DNA from: Pelomonas margarita
GTDB lineage: Bacteria; Pseudomonadota; Gammaproteobacteria; Burkholderiales; Burkholderiaceae_C
NCBI RefSeq assembly: GCF_043555875.1
Contig: NZ_JBIGHW010000001.1
Coordinates: 741,357-805,356 of the forward strand
Direction of reading: 5' to 3'
DNA: 64,000 nucleotides
The position numbers and the translations under genes were made by a program. The notes under the pieces were generated by a model. The model saw only the letters and a program-made list of their open reading frames with translations. It had not been told where the DNA came from and made no database searches. Below are positions 33,145 to 41,553 of the stretch, one piece after another. Numbering within the stretch: the first letter of the stretch is position 1; every line of letters starts with the position of its first letter.

Positions 33145-33885
33145 ATGCGCTTCGATGTCCTGACGATCTTTCCGGAGCTATTCGCGCCGCACCTGACGCA
33201 TGGCGTCACGCGGCGGGCCTTCGAGAGCCGCCAGGTCGACGTGCGCTTCTGGCCGCTGCGCGACTTCGCCGACGACAACTACCGCCGTGTTGATGACCGC
33301 CCTTATGGCGGTGGCCCCGGCATGGTCATGCTGGTGGAGCCGCTGGAGCGTGCATTGGCCGCCGCCACGGCCGACCGAGGTGAGGCGGCGCCAGCTGTCA
33401 TCCACTTCACGCCCACCGGCCGGCGCATCGACCAACCGCTCGTGCAGGAGCTGGCCGCCGGCCCTGGCGCCATCCTGCTGTGCGGGCGCTACGAAGGCAT
33501 CGACCAGCGCGTGCTGGACCGCCACGTGACGCTGGAACTGAGTCTGGGCGACTTCGTGCTGTCCGGCGGCGAGCTGCCCGCGCTGGCGCTGCTGGATGCT
33601 GTCGCGCGGCTGCAGGACGGCGTGCTGGGCGATGCGCAGTCGCACCAGCAGGACAGCTTCTCCGACGGCCTGCTGGACTGCCCGCACTACAGCCGCCCCG
33701 AGGTGCTGGCCGACGGCCGCGAGGTGCCGGCGGTGCTGATGTCCGGCCACCACGCCGACATCCGGCGCTGGCGCCGCGAGCGCTCGCTGGCGCTGACGGC
33801 GGCGCGGCGGCCCGAACTGATCGTCGCAGCTCGTGCGGCCGGTCGGCTCAGCAAGGCCGACGAGGCCTTCCTGGCCAAGCTCTAG
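33145..33885 (+). CDS. trmD: tRNA (guanine37-N1)-methyltransferase
   Basis: 246 aa, 4 bases after rimM. SPOUT trefoil-knot methylase: MRFDVLTIFPELF at the N-terminus, RPYGGGPGMVM, the SAM-binding knot LLCGRYEGIDQRV and SLGDFVLSGGELPAL. Methylates G37 in tRNAs to prevent +1 frameshifting. Confidence 0.97.
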   Translation: MRFDVLTIFPELFAPHLTHGVTRRAFESRQVDVRFWPLRDFADDNYRRVDDRPYGGGPGMVMLVEPLERALAAATADRGEAAPAVIHFTPTGRRIDQPLVQELAAGPGAILLCGRYEGIDQRVLDRHVTLELSLGDFVLSGGELPALALLDAVARLQDGVLGDAQSHQQDSFSDGLLDCPHYSRPEVLADGREVPAVLMSGHHADIRRWRRERSLALTAARRPELIVAARAAGRLSKADEAFLAKL

Positions 33886-34012
33886 GCAAAACCCGCAAGC
33901 CGCGCTACACTAGCAGGCTGTCCGATCCTCTGGCGGGTCGAGTGGTGCAGGTGAAAGCCGGTGCTGCAAACATCCCGATAAATAGCGGTCCGCCAAGATC
34001 CCAGGAGTACAG
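33886..34012 (+). promoter_or_regulatory. Structured trmD-rplS leader
   Basis: A 127-base gap in an otherwise tight operon. GATC...TGGCGG (33924-33936) can pair with CCGCCA...GATC (33990-34000), the 3' arm ending just before the AGGAG ribosome site (34003-34007); an inner TGCAG/CTGCA pair (33946-33950 with 33964-33968) lies within. A weak -10-like TACACT stands near 33906. It may carry a secondary promoter or a translational control element for L19; no experimental basis is visible. Confidence 0.4.
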
Positions 34013-34366
34013 ATGAACCTGATCCAAACCCTCGAGCAAGAAGAAATTGCTCGCCTGAACAAGACCATCCCGGCCTTCGCCCCCGGCGACACCGTGATCG
34101 TCAGCGTGAACGTCGTTGAAGGCACCCGCAAGCGCGTGCAGGCTTACGAAGGCGTCGTGATTGCCAAGCGCAACCGCGGCCTGAACAGCAGCTTCATCGT
34201 TCGCAAGATCTCCAGCGGCGAAGGCGTGGAGCGTACGTTCCAGCTGTACAGCCCGCTGATCGCGTCGATCGAAGTCAAGCGCCGCGGTGACGTCCGCCGC
34301 GCCAAGCTGTACTACCTCCGCCAGCGTTCGGGCAAGTCGGCGCGTATCAAGGAAAAGCTGGCCTAA
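34013..34366 (+). CDS. rplS: 50S ribosomal protein L19
   Basis: 117 aa. MNLIQTLEQEEIARLNKTIPAFAPGDTV followed by EGTRKRVQAYEGVVIAKRNRG and VKRRGDVRRAKLYYLR, diagnostic of L19, which sits at the subunit interface. Last gene of the rpsP operon, followed by a strong terminator. Confidence 0.97.
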   Translation: MNLIQTLEQEEIARLNKTIPAFAPGDTVIVSVNVVEGTRKRVQAYEGVVIAKRNRGLNSSFIVRKISSGEGVERTFQLYSPLIASIEVKRRGDVRRAKLYYLRQRSGKSARIKEKLA

Positions 34367-34387
34367 TCCGCCGGTTCCTCACCGCCA

Positions 34388-34425
34388 AAGCCGCCTGGAG
34401 CTACGCTCTCGGCGGCTTTTGTTTT
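34388..34425 (+). terminator. Intrinsic terminator after rplS
   Basis: AAGCCGCC pairs with GGCGGCTT around a loop, followed by TTTTGTTTTT; 22 bases past the rplS stop. Ends the rpsP-rimM-trmD-rplS operon. Confidence 0.9.
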
Positions 34426-34433
34426 TCCGCTGC

Positions 34434-35117
34434 ATGACCCGACCCACCATCACCCAGCCGCAGCTCGTGCCGGTCACGAGCATCGACAGTCATCTGCCGG
34501 TCTTGCCGCCTGACGCGCTCACCGCCGACGCCCTGCGCGCCCGCCTGGCAGCGCAGGTGTCGTGGACGCCCGAGTTCGCCGGCGACGGCGGCCGCTTTGC
34601 CGACCGTGAGCCGGCTGGCGCGGCCGTGCTGGTGCCGCTGGTGCAGCGCGACGAGGGCCTCACACTGCTGCTGACCCGCCGCACCGACCACCTGCGTGAC
34701 CACGCCGGCCAGATCAGCTTCCCCGGCGGCCGCGTCGAGCCCGAGGACGACGGCCCCATCGCCACGGCGTTGCGCGAGACCGAGGAGGAGATCGGTCTGT
34801 CGCGCGAGCGCATCCGCGTCATCGGCCAGTTGCCGGTGTACTCGACGGTGACGGCCTTTCAGGTCACGCCCGTCGTGGCGCTGGTCGAACCCGGCTTCAC
34901 GCTGGCGCTGGACGACTTCGAGGTGGCCGAGGCCTTCGAGGTGCCGCTGGCCTTTCTGATGAACCCGGCCCACCATCGCCATCACCGCTTCGATTTCGGC
35001 GGCGTGGAGCGGCGCTTCCTGTCCATGCCCTGGCAGGGCCCGGAGCGCGAGTACTTCATCTGGGGCGCGACGGCCGCGATGTTGCGCAACCTCTACCGAC
35101 TGCTCGCAACGGCCTGA
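34434..35117 (+). CDS. CoA pyrophosphatase, Nudix family
   Basis: 227 aa from the ATG at 34434, just after the rplS terminator. The CoA-specific NuCoA motif LTRRTDHLRDHAGQISFPGG is directly followed by the Nudix box with REXXEEXG (LRETEEEIGL). Predicted to split CoA or oxidised CoA into phosphopantetheine and 3',5'-ADP. Likely independently transcribed; the next gene starts 32 bases downstream. Confidence 0.92.
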   Translation: MTRPTITQPQLVPVTSIDSHLPVLPPDALTADALRARLAAQVSWTPEFAGDGGRFADREPAGAAVLVPLVQRDEGLTLLLTRRTDHLRDHAGQISFPGGRVEPEDDGPIATALRETEEEIGLSRERIRVIGQLPVYSTVTAFQVTPVVALVEPGFTLALDDFEVAEAFEVPLAFLMNPAHHRHHRFDFGGVERRFLSMPWQGPEREYFIWGATAAMLRNLYRLLATA

Positions 35118-35149
35118 GGAGCCCCTCGGCGCCACTATCATCCCGGCCC

Positions 35150-36139
35150 ATGAATTTCTTCGCGGTGCTGTTGGCCCTGCTCTGTGAGCAACTCAAGCCC
35201 CTGAGGCATGGCAACCGCGTGCATCAGTCCGTCATCGGCTGGGTGCGCTGGACGGGCCGCAATTTCGACGCGGGTGGCGAACACCATGCCGTGATCGTCT
35301 GGACCATCACGGTGCTGGTGCCAGGCCTGTTGCTGACGCTGATGTATTGGGGCCTGCGCCACTTCAGCCTGCTGCTCGCGCTGGCGCTGAACGTGCTGGT
35401 GCTCTACCTGACGCTGGGCTTCCGCCAGTTCAGCCACTACTTCACCGACATCCGCGATGCGCTGGAGCGTGGCGACGACCTGACCGCCCGCCAACTGCTT
35501 GCCGACTGGCGCCACCTGGATGCCAGCGAGCTGCCGCGCACGGAGCTGATCCGCCACGTCATCGAGCACTCGCTGCTGGCCGCTCATCGCCACGTGTTCG
35601 GGGTGTTCTTCTGGTTCATCGTCTTTTCCACGCTGGGCCTGGGGCCGGCAGGGGCGCTGATCTACCGCATGGCGGAGTTCGCCAGCCGCTACTGGGCCTT
35701 CAAGAGCCGCACGCTGGACGCACCCGCCAACCCGCGCCTGCTGGCGCTGTCGCGCCAGGCCTTCATGGTCATCGACCACGTGCCTGCGCGGCTGACTGCA
35801 GCGGGCTTCGCCATCGTGGGCAACTTCGAGGAGGCGGTGAACGCGTGGCGGCGTGATGCCAGCCTGTGGATGCATGCCAACGAAGGCATCATCCTCGCGT
35901 CCGCCGCGGGCGCCGTGGGCTTGCAACTGGGCGGTGCGGCGGCACCCGGCATCACGCCGGACCGCAGCCGCACCTTCGATGCCGGCTCGGAGCCCTCGGC
36001 CACCGGCGCCGCCGGTTCCACGGCCGGCATGCCGCCGCAGCTCGCCCACCTGCAGAGCGTGGTCGGCCTGGTGTGGCGGTCCGTTGTGCTGTGGATGCTG
36101 TTGCTGGCTTTGTTGACGCTGGCCAATCTCGTCGGTTGA
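35150..36139 (+). CDS. CobD/CbiB-family membrane protein
   Basis: 329 aa with about four membrane segments. FRQFSHYFTDIRDALERGDDLTARQLLADW and ELIRHVIEHSLLAAHRHVFGVFFWF resemble the CobD/CbiB adenosylcobinamide-phosphate synthase family, though the sequence is diverged and also recalls AmpE-type regulators. Position directly before cobT and cobS supports a cobalamin role, but a full-length catalytic CbiB cannot be asserted. Confidence 0.75.
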   Translation: MNFFAVLLALLCEQLKPLRHGNRVHQSVIGWVRWTGRNFDAGGEHHAVIVWTITVLVPGLLLTLMYWGLRHFSLLLALALNVLVLYLTLGFRQFSHYFTDIRDALERGDDLTARQLLADWRHLDASELPRTELIRHVIEHSLLAAHRHVFGVFFWFIVFSTLGLGPAGALIYRMAEFASRYWAFKSRTLDAPANPRLLALSRQAFMVIDHVPARLTAAGFAIVGNFEEAVNAWRRDASLWMHANEGIILASAAGAVGLQLGGAAAPGITPDRSRTFDAGSEPSATGAAGSTAGMPPQLAHLQSVVGLVWRSVVLWMLLLALLTLANLVG

Positions 36140-36198
36140 GGCGCGTCGTCGCCCCCATCGCGGCGCCGGCCGTCGCGACATCTCATTGCAGGCCTCTC

Positions 36199-37224
36199 AT
36201 GATCCTTCCTGAACTGCCCGCGCTGGCAGACGCCGGGCTGTCTGCCCACGTGCAGCACACCATCGACCACAAGACCAAGCCGCTGGGGGCGCTGGGCCGC
36301 ATCGAGTCGCTGGCCCTGCAGCTGGCGCTGATCCAGGGTGTTGAGCGACCGCAGCTGCGTACGCCGCAGCTGGTGGTCTACGCAGCCGACCACGGCCTGT
36401 CGCGCCGCGATGTGTCGGCCTATCCGCGCGAGGTCACGCCGCAGATGGTGGCCAACATGTTGGCCGGTGGTGCCGCCGTGTCGGTGCTGGCGCGTCAGCA
36501 GGGGCTGACGTTGACGATCGCCGACTGCGGTGTCGACGCCCCGCGGGCCGACGGCGCGCTGGACCTGCGTATCGCCGCCGGTACGGCCGACGCCAGTGCC
36601 GGCCCGGCCATGTCTATCGCGCAGGCCCAGCAGGCCTTGCGCAACGGCCTGGCCCTCGTCGAGCGCCTGCCGGGCAACGCACTGCTGCTGGGCGAGATGG
36701 GCATCGGGAACACCTCGTCGGCCAGCCTGCTGATGCAACGGCTGACCGGCCTGCCGCTGGCCGATTGCGTGGGCCGGGGCACGGGCTTGGACGATGCTGG
36801 CCTGGTGCGCAAGCGGGCGGTGCTGCAGCAGGCTCTGACCGTCAACGCGAGTGCACAGGCGCCGCTGGAGATCGCGGCGGCGCTGGGCGGGTTCGAGATC
36901 GTCACGATGGCCGGCAGCGTCATCGCCGCCGCCGCGCAGCGCCGCGTCGTCCTGGTAGACGGCTTCATCACGACGGCCGCTGTGGCCGTGGCCGAGGCGC
37001 TGTGCCCCGGGGTGCTCCCGGCCTGTGTGTTCGCGCACCGCTCGGCAGAAGGCCCGCATGCGCGCTGGCTGCAGCAACTGGGCGTGCAGGCTCTGCTGGA
37101 TCTGGACCTGCGCCTGGGCGAGGGCAGCGGCGCTGCGCTGGCCTGGCCGCTGCTGACGGCGGCCTGTGCGCTGCTGGCCGACATGGCCAGCTTCGACAGT
37201 GCCGGCGTCAGCAACAAGGACTGA
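36199..37224 (+). CDS. cobT: Nicotinate-nucleotide-dimethylbenzimidazole phosphoribosyltransferase
   Basis: 341 aa from the ATG at 36199; the longer open frame upstream is a shadow of the preceding gene. TKPLGALGRIESLALQLALIQ, VYAADHGLSRRDVSAYPREVT, GEMGIGNTSSASLL and the terminal RLGEGSGAALAWPLL, which contains the catalytic Glu. Makes alpha-ribazole phosphate, the lower ligand of cobalamin. Confidence 0.95.
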   Translation: MILPELPALADAGLSAHVQHTIDHKTKPLGALGRIESLALQLALIQGVERPQLRTPQLVVYAADHGLSRRDVSAYPREVTPQMVANMLAGGAAVSVLARQQGLTLTIADCGVDAPRADGALDLRIAAGTADASAGPAMSIAQAQQALRNGLALVERLPGNALLLGEMGIGNTSSASLLMQRLTGLPLADCVGRGTGLDDAGLVRKRAVLQQALTVNASAQAPLEIAAALGGFEIVTMAGSVIAAAAQRRVVLVDGFITTAAVAVAEALCPGVLPACVFAHRSAEGPHARWLQQLGVQALLDLDLRLGEGSGAALAWPLLTAACALLADMASFDSAGVSNKD

Positions 37225-37226
37225 GC

Positions 37227-37988
37227 GTGCGGCTGTTCCTCGTTGCGCTGCAGTTCCTGACGCGGCTTCCGGTGCGGCTGCATCGCTTCGAGCCGGCCTG
37301 GCTGAACGACTGTGTGCGGCATTTCCCGCTGGTGGGCATGATGGTGGGCGCGGTCGGTGCGGCCGTGCTGGCGGGCGCTGCGCAGCTCTGGCCGGCCTGG
37401 GTGGCCGCGGTGCTGGCGTTGGCAGCCACCGTCGCGCTGACGGGTGGCTTCCACGAGGACGGCCTGGCCGACACCTTGGACGCGCTGGGCGGCGTCGTCA
37501 GCCGCGACAAGGCACTGGCCATCATGAAGGACTCACGCATCGGCAGCTACGGTGCGCTGGCGTTGGGCCTGAGCCTGCTGCTGCGCGCCGCGCTGCTGGC
37601 GGTGCTCGCGACACGGCCGCTGCTGGGCGCCGTGGCCGCGCTGCTGGCCAGCCACGCGCTGGCGCGCATGGCGGCGGTGGGCGTGATGGCCAGCCTGCCG
37701 TACGGCGGCGACGCCGACCATGCCAAGGCGAAGCCACTCGCGCTGGCTGTCGCGCCGCGCAGCGTGGCCATCGCGCTGGCCTGGTGCGGCCTGTTGCTGG
37801 CCGGGCTGACGGCGGCCGGCGTGCCGGCGTCACGGCTGCTGCTGGCCGGGGCAGCTGCGGCCGTCGTGGCGGCGCTGATGCACCAGTGGCTCAAGCGCCG
37901 CCTGGGCGGCTACACCGGCGACGGCTTGGGCGCAACCGAGCAGCTGGCCGAGATGGCGGTGCTGCTGGCCTTCACGGCCTCGCTCTGA
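37227..37988 (+). CDS. cobS: Cobalamin 5'-phosphate synthase
   Basis: 253 aa; GTG start two bases after the cobT stop. Membrane protein with about six helices and the active-site motif ALTGGFHEDGLADTLDALGG plus KDSRIGSYGALAL. Joins adenosylcobinamide-GDP and alpha-ribazole phosphate. The last base of its stop codon is the first base of the next ATG. Confidence 0.95.
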   Translation: MRLFLVALQFLTRLPVRLHRFEPAWLNDCVRHFPLVGMMVGAVGAAVLAGAAQLWPAWVAAVLALAATVALTGGFHEDGLADTLDALGGVVSRDKALAIMKDSRIGSYGALALGLSLLLRAALLAVLATRPLLGAVAALLASHALARMAAVGVMASLPYGGDADHAKAKPLALAVAPRSVAIALAWCGLLLAGLTAAGVPASRLLLAGAAAAVVAALMHQWLKRRLGGYTGDGLGATEQLAEMAVLLAFTASL

Positions 37989-38521
37989 TGCTGGCCTTCA
38001 CGATCTGGCGCCACCCCCGGCCGCGCGGCGCCGAGGGGCGCTGCATCGGCCGGCGCACCGACCTGCCGGTGGACCCGCGCAAGGCCAAGCGGCTGGCGCA
38101 CCGCATCCGCGCTCATGCGCGTCGGCACGCGCTGCCGCGCGAGGTCGTCACATCGCCGCTGGCCCGTGCGGCCGATGTGGGGCACTGGCTGAAGCGCTGG
38201 GGCTTTGTCTGGCACGTCGATTCCGCGCTGGCCGAGTTGGACTTCGGCCTCTGGGACGGCCAGCCCTGGCACGCCTTCGCAGCTGGCGAGTTCGACCGCT
38301 GGATGAACGACTTCTGCGGCTTCGATTTCGACGGCGGTGAGTCGCTGACGGCGCTGCTGGCCCGCACGGCCGCCTGGTCTCCACGCTGCGCGCTGGCCGT
38401 GGGCCATGGTGGCTGGATCACCGCCAGGTACTGGCGGGGCGGGGCGACGCCGACACCGTCGAGCTGGCCGCCACCGCCCGGCTACAGCCGGCCTACTTCT
38501 TCAGCACCGTCTGCTGCATGA
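37988..38521 (+). CDS. Histidine phosphatase, CobC-like
   Basis: 177 aa, ATG overlapping the cobS stop. Phosphoglycerate-mutase fold with the catalytic His in IWRHPRPRG, the acid/base region ELDFGLWDGQPW and the second His in AVGHGGWI. Probably the alpha-ribazole-5'-phosphate phosphatase step of cobalamin assembly, given its neighbours. The C-terminal 30 residues are Pro/Ser-rich and run 29 bases into the 3' end of the convergent S9 peptidase gene. Confidence 0.82.
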   Translation: MLAFTIWRHPRPRGAEGRCIGRRTDLPVDPRKAKRLAHRIRAHARRHALPREVVTSPLARAADVGHWLKRWGFVWHVDSALAELDFGLWDGQPWHAFAAGEFDRWMNDFCGFDFDGGESLTALLARTAAWSPRCALAVGHGGWITARYWRGGATPTPSSWPPPPGYSRPTSSAPSAA

Positions 38522-40511
38522 ACAGCACCGTGGCATAGAACTGGAAGTCCTGGTTCTCCTTCTTCTGGAAACCATGGCCTTCGTTCTCCGCGCGCAGGTA
38601 CCAAACCGGCGTGCCGCCTTCGCGCACCTTGGCGACGATCTGCTCGGCCTCGGTGTAGGGCACGCGCGGGTCGTTCTTGCCCTGGATGACGAACAGCGGC
38701 TTTTTGATCCTGGCCGCGTTGGTCAGCGGCGAGATCTTCTCCAGGTGGGCCCGCATCGCCGGGTCGCGCTCGTCGCCGTACTCGACGCGGCGCAGGTCGC
38801 GGCGGTAGCTCTCCGTGTTGTTCAGAAAGGTCACGAAGTGCGAGATGCCCACCACGTCGATCGCACCAGCGATGCGGTCGGCGTAGTTCGTCGACACGGC
38901 CAGCGTCATGTAGCCGCCGTAGCTGCCACCGGTGACGAGCACGCGCGATGCGTCCAGGTCCGGCTGCGTGGCAATCCAGTCCAGCAGCGCGCCGATGTCC
39001 TTCACCGAGTCCTCGCGTTTGAAGCCGTTGTCCATCGCCAGGAAGCTCTTGCCGTAGCCGGTGGAACCGCGCACATTGGGCTGGATCAGCGCAATGCCCA
39101 GTTCCTGCGTGAAGTAGGCGTTGCGGCCGATGAAGCCCATCTGCGCCTGCGACTCGGGACCGCCGTGGATGGAGATCAGCACCGGGCGCTTGCCTGTGAA
39201 CTTCTTTGGCGGCGGCGTCAGCAGGCCGGAGATGGTCGTGCCGTCGAAGCTCTTCCAGCGCACGATCTTCTGCTCGGTGAACGTCGACGTGTCCACGCCG
39301 GCCGGCGCGTACGCCTTCGTCCACTGCTGCACACGGCCTTCAGCGTCCAGCGAGTAGATCTGGCCCGGCCCCTGGGCGTTGCTGACCGAGAAGGCCAGGT
39401 CGGCGCGTGCACGGTGGTAGGACGCCGTGCCGATATTGCCGGCCGGCAGCGTCGCGGGCGCGGCGCTCTCCTTGCCAGTGGCGGCGTCAAAGAAGCGCAG
39501 CTCGTCGCGGCCGTCCACGTTGAACTGTGCGGCCAGCTTGCTGCGGTCGGCGGTCAGGCTGACGCCGTTGAGATCCCAGGGAATGTGGCCGCTGACGCGG
39601 GTGATGCGGCCCGGCGCGGCGCCCGCCATGTCCAGCTTCATCAGCTCGCGGAACTCGCCGGCGCGGTCGCTGGCGATCCACAGAGCGGCCCCGTCGGCCG
39701 ACCAGCCTACCGGCGCGTACGTGGCCTTGGATTCCTGGCTGCCCACGGCCGGCAGCAGCTGCCGCAGCGCGCCGGAGGCGATGTCCAGCAGCCAGATCTG
39801 CGACTCGTTGGCCGACAGATAGCGCGACACCAGCACACTGCGCTCATCCGGCGACGGCCGGCTGGCGGACCAGCCGCCGCCGTCCAGCTCGGCCAGCTTG
39901 CGCCGGCCCTCGGGCTTCAGCGGGTCCAGCAGCCACAGGGTGGTGGTGATCTTGCTGCGCGTGCCGCCCTGGGCCGTGCGGTCGATGGGCACGGACGAAT
40001 GGATGAGTTGGCCGCTGTGCCGCAGCCAGCCGTTCATCGCGTGGCGCTCGTCGGGGTTGGTCAGCAGTTGCGGCTGGGCGCCTGGCTGCGTCAGGCTCAG
40101 GCGGTACAGCTGGCCCACCTCGTTGCCGCCGCTGGCGCGCTCGAACACGATGTACTCACCGGTGCGCGGCTCGTACGTGGCCTGCGTGACCGGCTCGGCG
40201 CTGTCGGTCAGCTGCTGCGGTGTGGCCATGGGGCCGTTGAGGCGGAACAGCTGCGCCGTGTTGGCGCCCGCCTTGCGGTGGGCCACCAACATCTCGAGGC
40301 GCTGGGGATGCCAGTCGACGAAGGCATGGCCGCGGAAGTCGTTGTAGCGGCCGACCGCGTCGGCCAGGCTCTGGGGCACGGGCGGGATGCCTTGCGCCAC
40401 GAGGTTGGCGTTCGGCGTGACGACGGCCGTGGGCGCAGGCGTCGGGGTGGACGCGCAGGCGGCGAGCAGGGCGGTGGCCAGCACGCACAGGTGGAGTCGG
40501 AGGTGGGTCAT
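38493..40511 (-). CDS. S9-family peptidase (prolyl oligopeptidase type), lipoprotein
   Basis: 672 aa from the ATG at 40511; an upstream in-frame start at 40553 would precede the signal peptide. Lipobox LLAAC with Cys19. Residues about 60-390 form the beta-propeller; the C-terminal alpha/beta-hydrolase has Ser530 (GGSYGGY), Asp614 (GKNDPRVP) and His646 (NEGHGF). Expected to cleave short peptides, often after proline, at the envelope. Confidence 0.93.
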   Translation of the reverse strand: MTHLRLHLCVLATALLAACASTPTPAPTAVVTPNANLVAQGIPPVPQSLADAVGRYNDFRGHAFVDWHPQRLEMLVAHRKAGANTAQLFRLNGPMATPQQLTDSAEPVTQATYEPRTGEYIVFERASGGNEVGQLYRLSLTQPGAQPQLLTNPDERHAMNGWLRHSGQLIHSSVPIDRTAQGGTRSKITTTLWLLDPLKPEGRRKLAELDGGGWSASRPSPDERSVLVSRYLSANESQIWLLDIASGALRQLLPAVGSQESKATYAPVGWSADGAALWIASDRAGEFRELMKLDMAGAAPGRITRVSGHIPWDLNGVSLTADRSKLAAQFNVDGRDELRFFDAATGKESAAPATLPAGNIGTASYHRARADLAFSVSNAQGPGQIYSLDAEGRVQQWTKAYAPAGVDTSTFTEQKIVRWKSFDGTTISGLLTPPPKKFTGKRPVLISIHGGPESQAQMGFIGRNAYFTQELGIALIQPNVRGSTGYGKSFLAMDNGFKREDSVKDIGALLDWIATQPDLDASRVLVTGGSYGGYMTLAVSTNYADRIAGAIDVVGISHFVTFLNNTESYRRDLRRVEYGDERDPAMRAHLEKISPLTNAARIKKPLFVIQGKNDPRVPYTEAEQIVAKVREGGTPVWYLRAENEGHGFQKKENQDFQFYATVLFMQQTVLKK

Positions 40512-40531
40512 GGCAGAGGCTTGCAATGAGC

Positions 40532-40585
40532 AATGGGCGCTCGGGGCGCCCATTCTCGCGGGGTGCGGGCTAGTGACTAACCCGC
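40532..40585 (-). terminator. Two stem-loops between the Tim44-like gene and the S9 peptidase gene
   Basis: A 21-base imperfect palindrome (40565-40585, 10-base arms, one mismatch) stands 12 bases past the Tim44-like stop. A perfect 9-base stem with a TCGGG loop (40532-40554) follows. Neither has a good T-tract on the minus strand, so they may act as RNA stabilisers or factor-dependent terminators. Confidence 0.5.
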
Positions 40586-40596
40586 TGTGCGCTTCG

Positions 40597-41496
40597 TCAT
40601 TCCGTCTGCTGGATGCCGGCGATCAGCCAGCCCTCGCCGGACTGCACCAAGTGCCAGATCTCGTCGAAGTTGCCGGCCGCCTGCTCGCTCTCTTCGCGGA
40701 TCAGGCCCCAGAAGCGCACCGACACGATCTGCTGGCCATTCTCGGTCGCGACGTCCACGACGCTGGCATCCAGCTGCATCACGTCCGTGCGCTGCGTGCG
40801 GCCGGCACGCTCCAGCAGCTCCTGCTGGATGCTCGCGTACATCTGCGGCGTGGTGAAGCGGCGCAGGTCGGCCTGGTCACCGGCATCGTTGGCGGCCTGC
40901 AGGCGGATGAACACCTGCTTGGCGATCTTCTCGAAGCCAGTAGCGTCGAAGTCGGCCGGCACGGCGCTCGCGCTGGCTGCGCCCACCTGTGCGGCGCTTT
41001 GCGGCTGCCAGGCCGATGGCTGCGGCTGCGCAGGCATCTCGGGCTGCATGCGGAAGTTCGCGCCCGGCATGCCGGCACCGGCGCCAGCGCCTGCCAGTTG
41101 CGCCTTGGGCTTGGCGAAACGGCGAACCAGGAAGCCGATGACGACGGCGGCCACGAGGCCCAGCAACAGCATGGTCATCAGGCTGGCGAGCTCGTCACCG
41201 AACCCGAAATGGCTGGCCAGCGCGGCCAGGCCCAGGCCGGCGGCCAGGCCGGCCAGCGGGCCCATCCACGAGCGCTTGGGCGCAGCCGCAGGTGTGGCTG
41301 GCGTGGCTGCCGCCTGCTTGGCCGGCGCGGCCTGCTGCGGTGCGGCGGGTTGCTGGGCCGGCGGCGTGTTGGGGGTGGTCTGCGTGGGCACGCTGCGCTT
41401 CATGCCGCCGCCGCTCAGGCGCTTGGCCTCAGCGTCCTGGACGGGCAGGGCAACGGTCAGCACGGCGGCAAGGCTGACGGCAAGGATGCGGTTCAA
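40597..41496 (-). CDS. Tim44-like domain protein
   Basis: 299 aa if started at the TTG at 41496, which has GGAGACC 8 bases upstream and opens a normal signal peptide (NRILAVSLAAVLTVALPVQDAEA). A GTG at 41526 would add ten unlikely residues. A Pro/Ala/Gln-rich linker, two hydrophobic segments (about residues 82-130) and a C-terminal Tim44-like domain (FEKIAKQVFIRLQAANDAGD, FWGLIREE). Membrane protein of unknown role, common in betaproteobacteria. Confidence 0.85.
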   Translation of the reverse strand: MNRILAVSLAAVLTVALPVQDAEAKRLSGGGMKRSVPTQTTPNTPPAQQPAAPQQAAPAKQAAATPATPAAAPKRSWMGPLAGLAAGLGLAALASHFGFGDELASLMTMLLLGLVAAVVIGFLVRRFAKPKAQLAGAGAGAGMPGANFRMQPEMPAQPQPSAWQPQSAAQVGAASASAVPADFDATGFEKIAKQVFIRLQAANDAGDQADLRRFTTPQMYASIQQELLERAGRTQRTDVMQLDASVVDVATENGQQIVSVRFWGLIREESEQAAGNFDEIWHLVQSGEGWLIAGIQQTE

Positions 41497-41553
41497 GGCA
41501 GGTCTCCAGAGGTGATGTGGACGCACAAAAGGTGCGCGCGCAGGTGCGGATTT

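Noticed and set aside
34381..34433. Short region between rplS and the Nudix gene considered for a riboswitch.
   Set aside because: Fully explained by the intrinsic terminator plus a few bases of leader.
38406..38538. Possible frameshift in the CobC-like phosphatase: the -1 frame after the second catalytic His also stays open (QVLAGRGDADTVELA...).
   Set aside because: The annotated frame's WPPPPGYS tail also resembles endings of this family, and GC-rich DNA often leaves several frames open; without alignment neither reading is secure.
38406..40529. 707-codon open frame antisense to the S9 peptidase.
   Set aside because: Composition (His/Arg/Val-rich, no motifs) is a shadow of the codon pattern of the real gene, which has a complete catalytic triad and lipobox.
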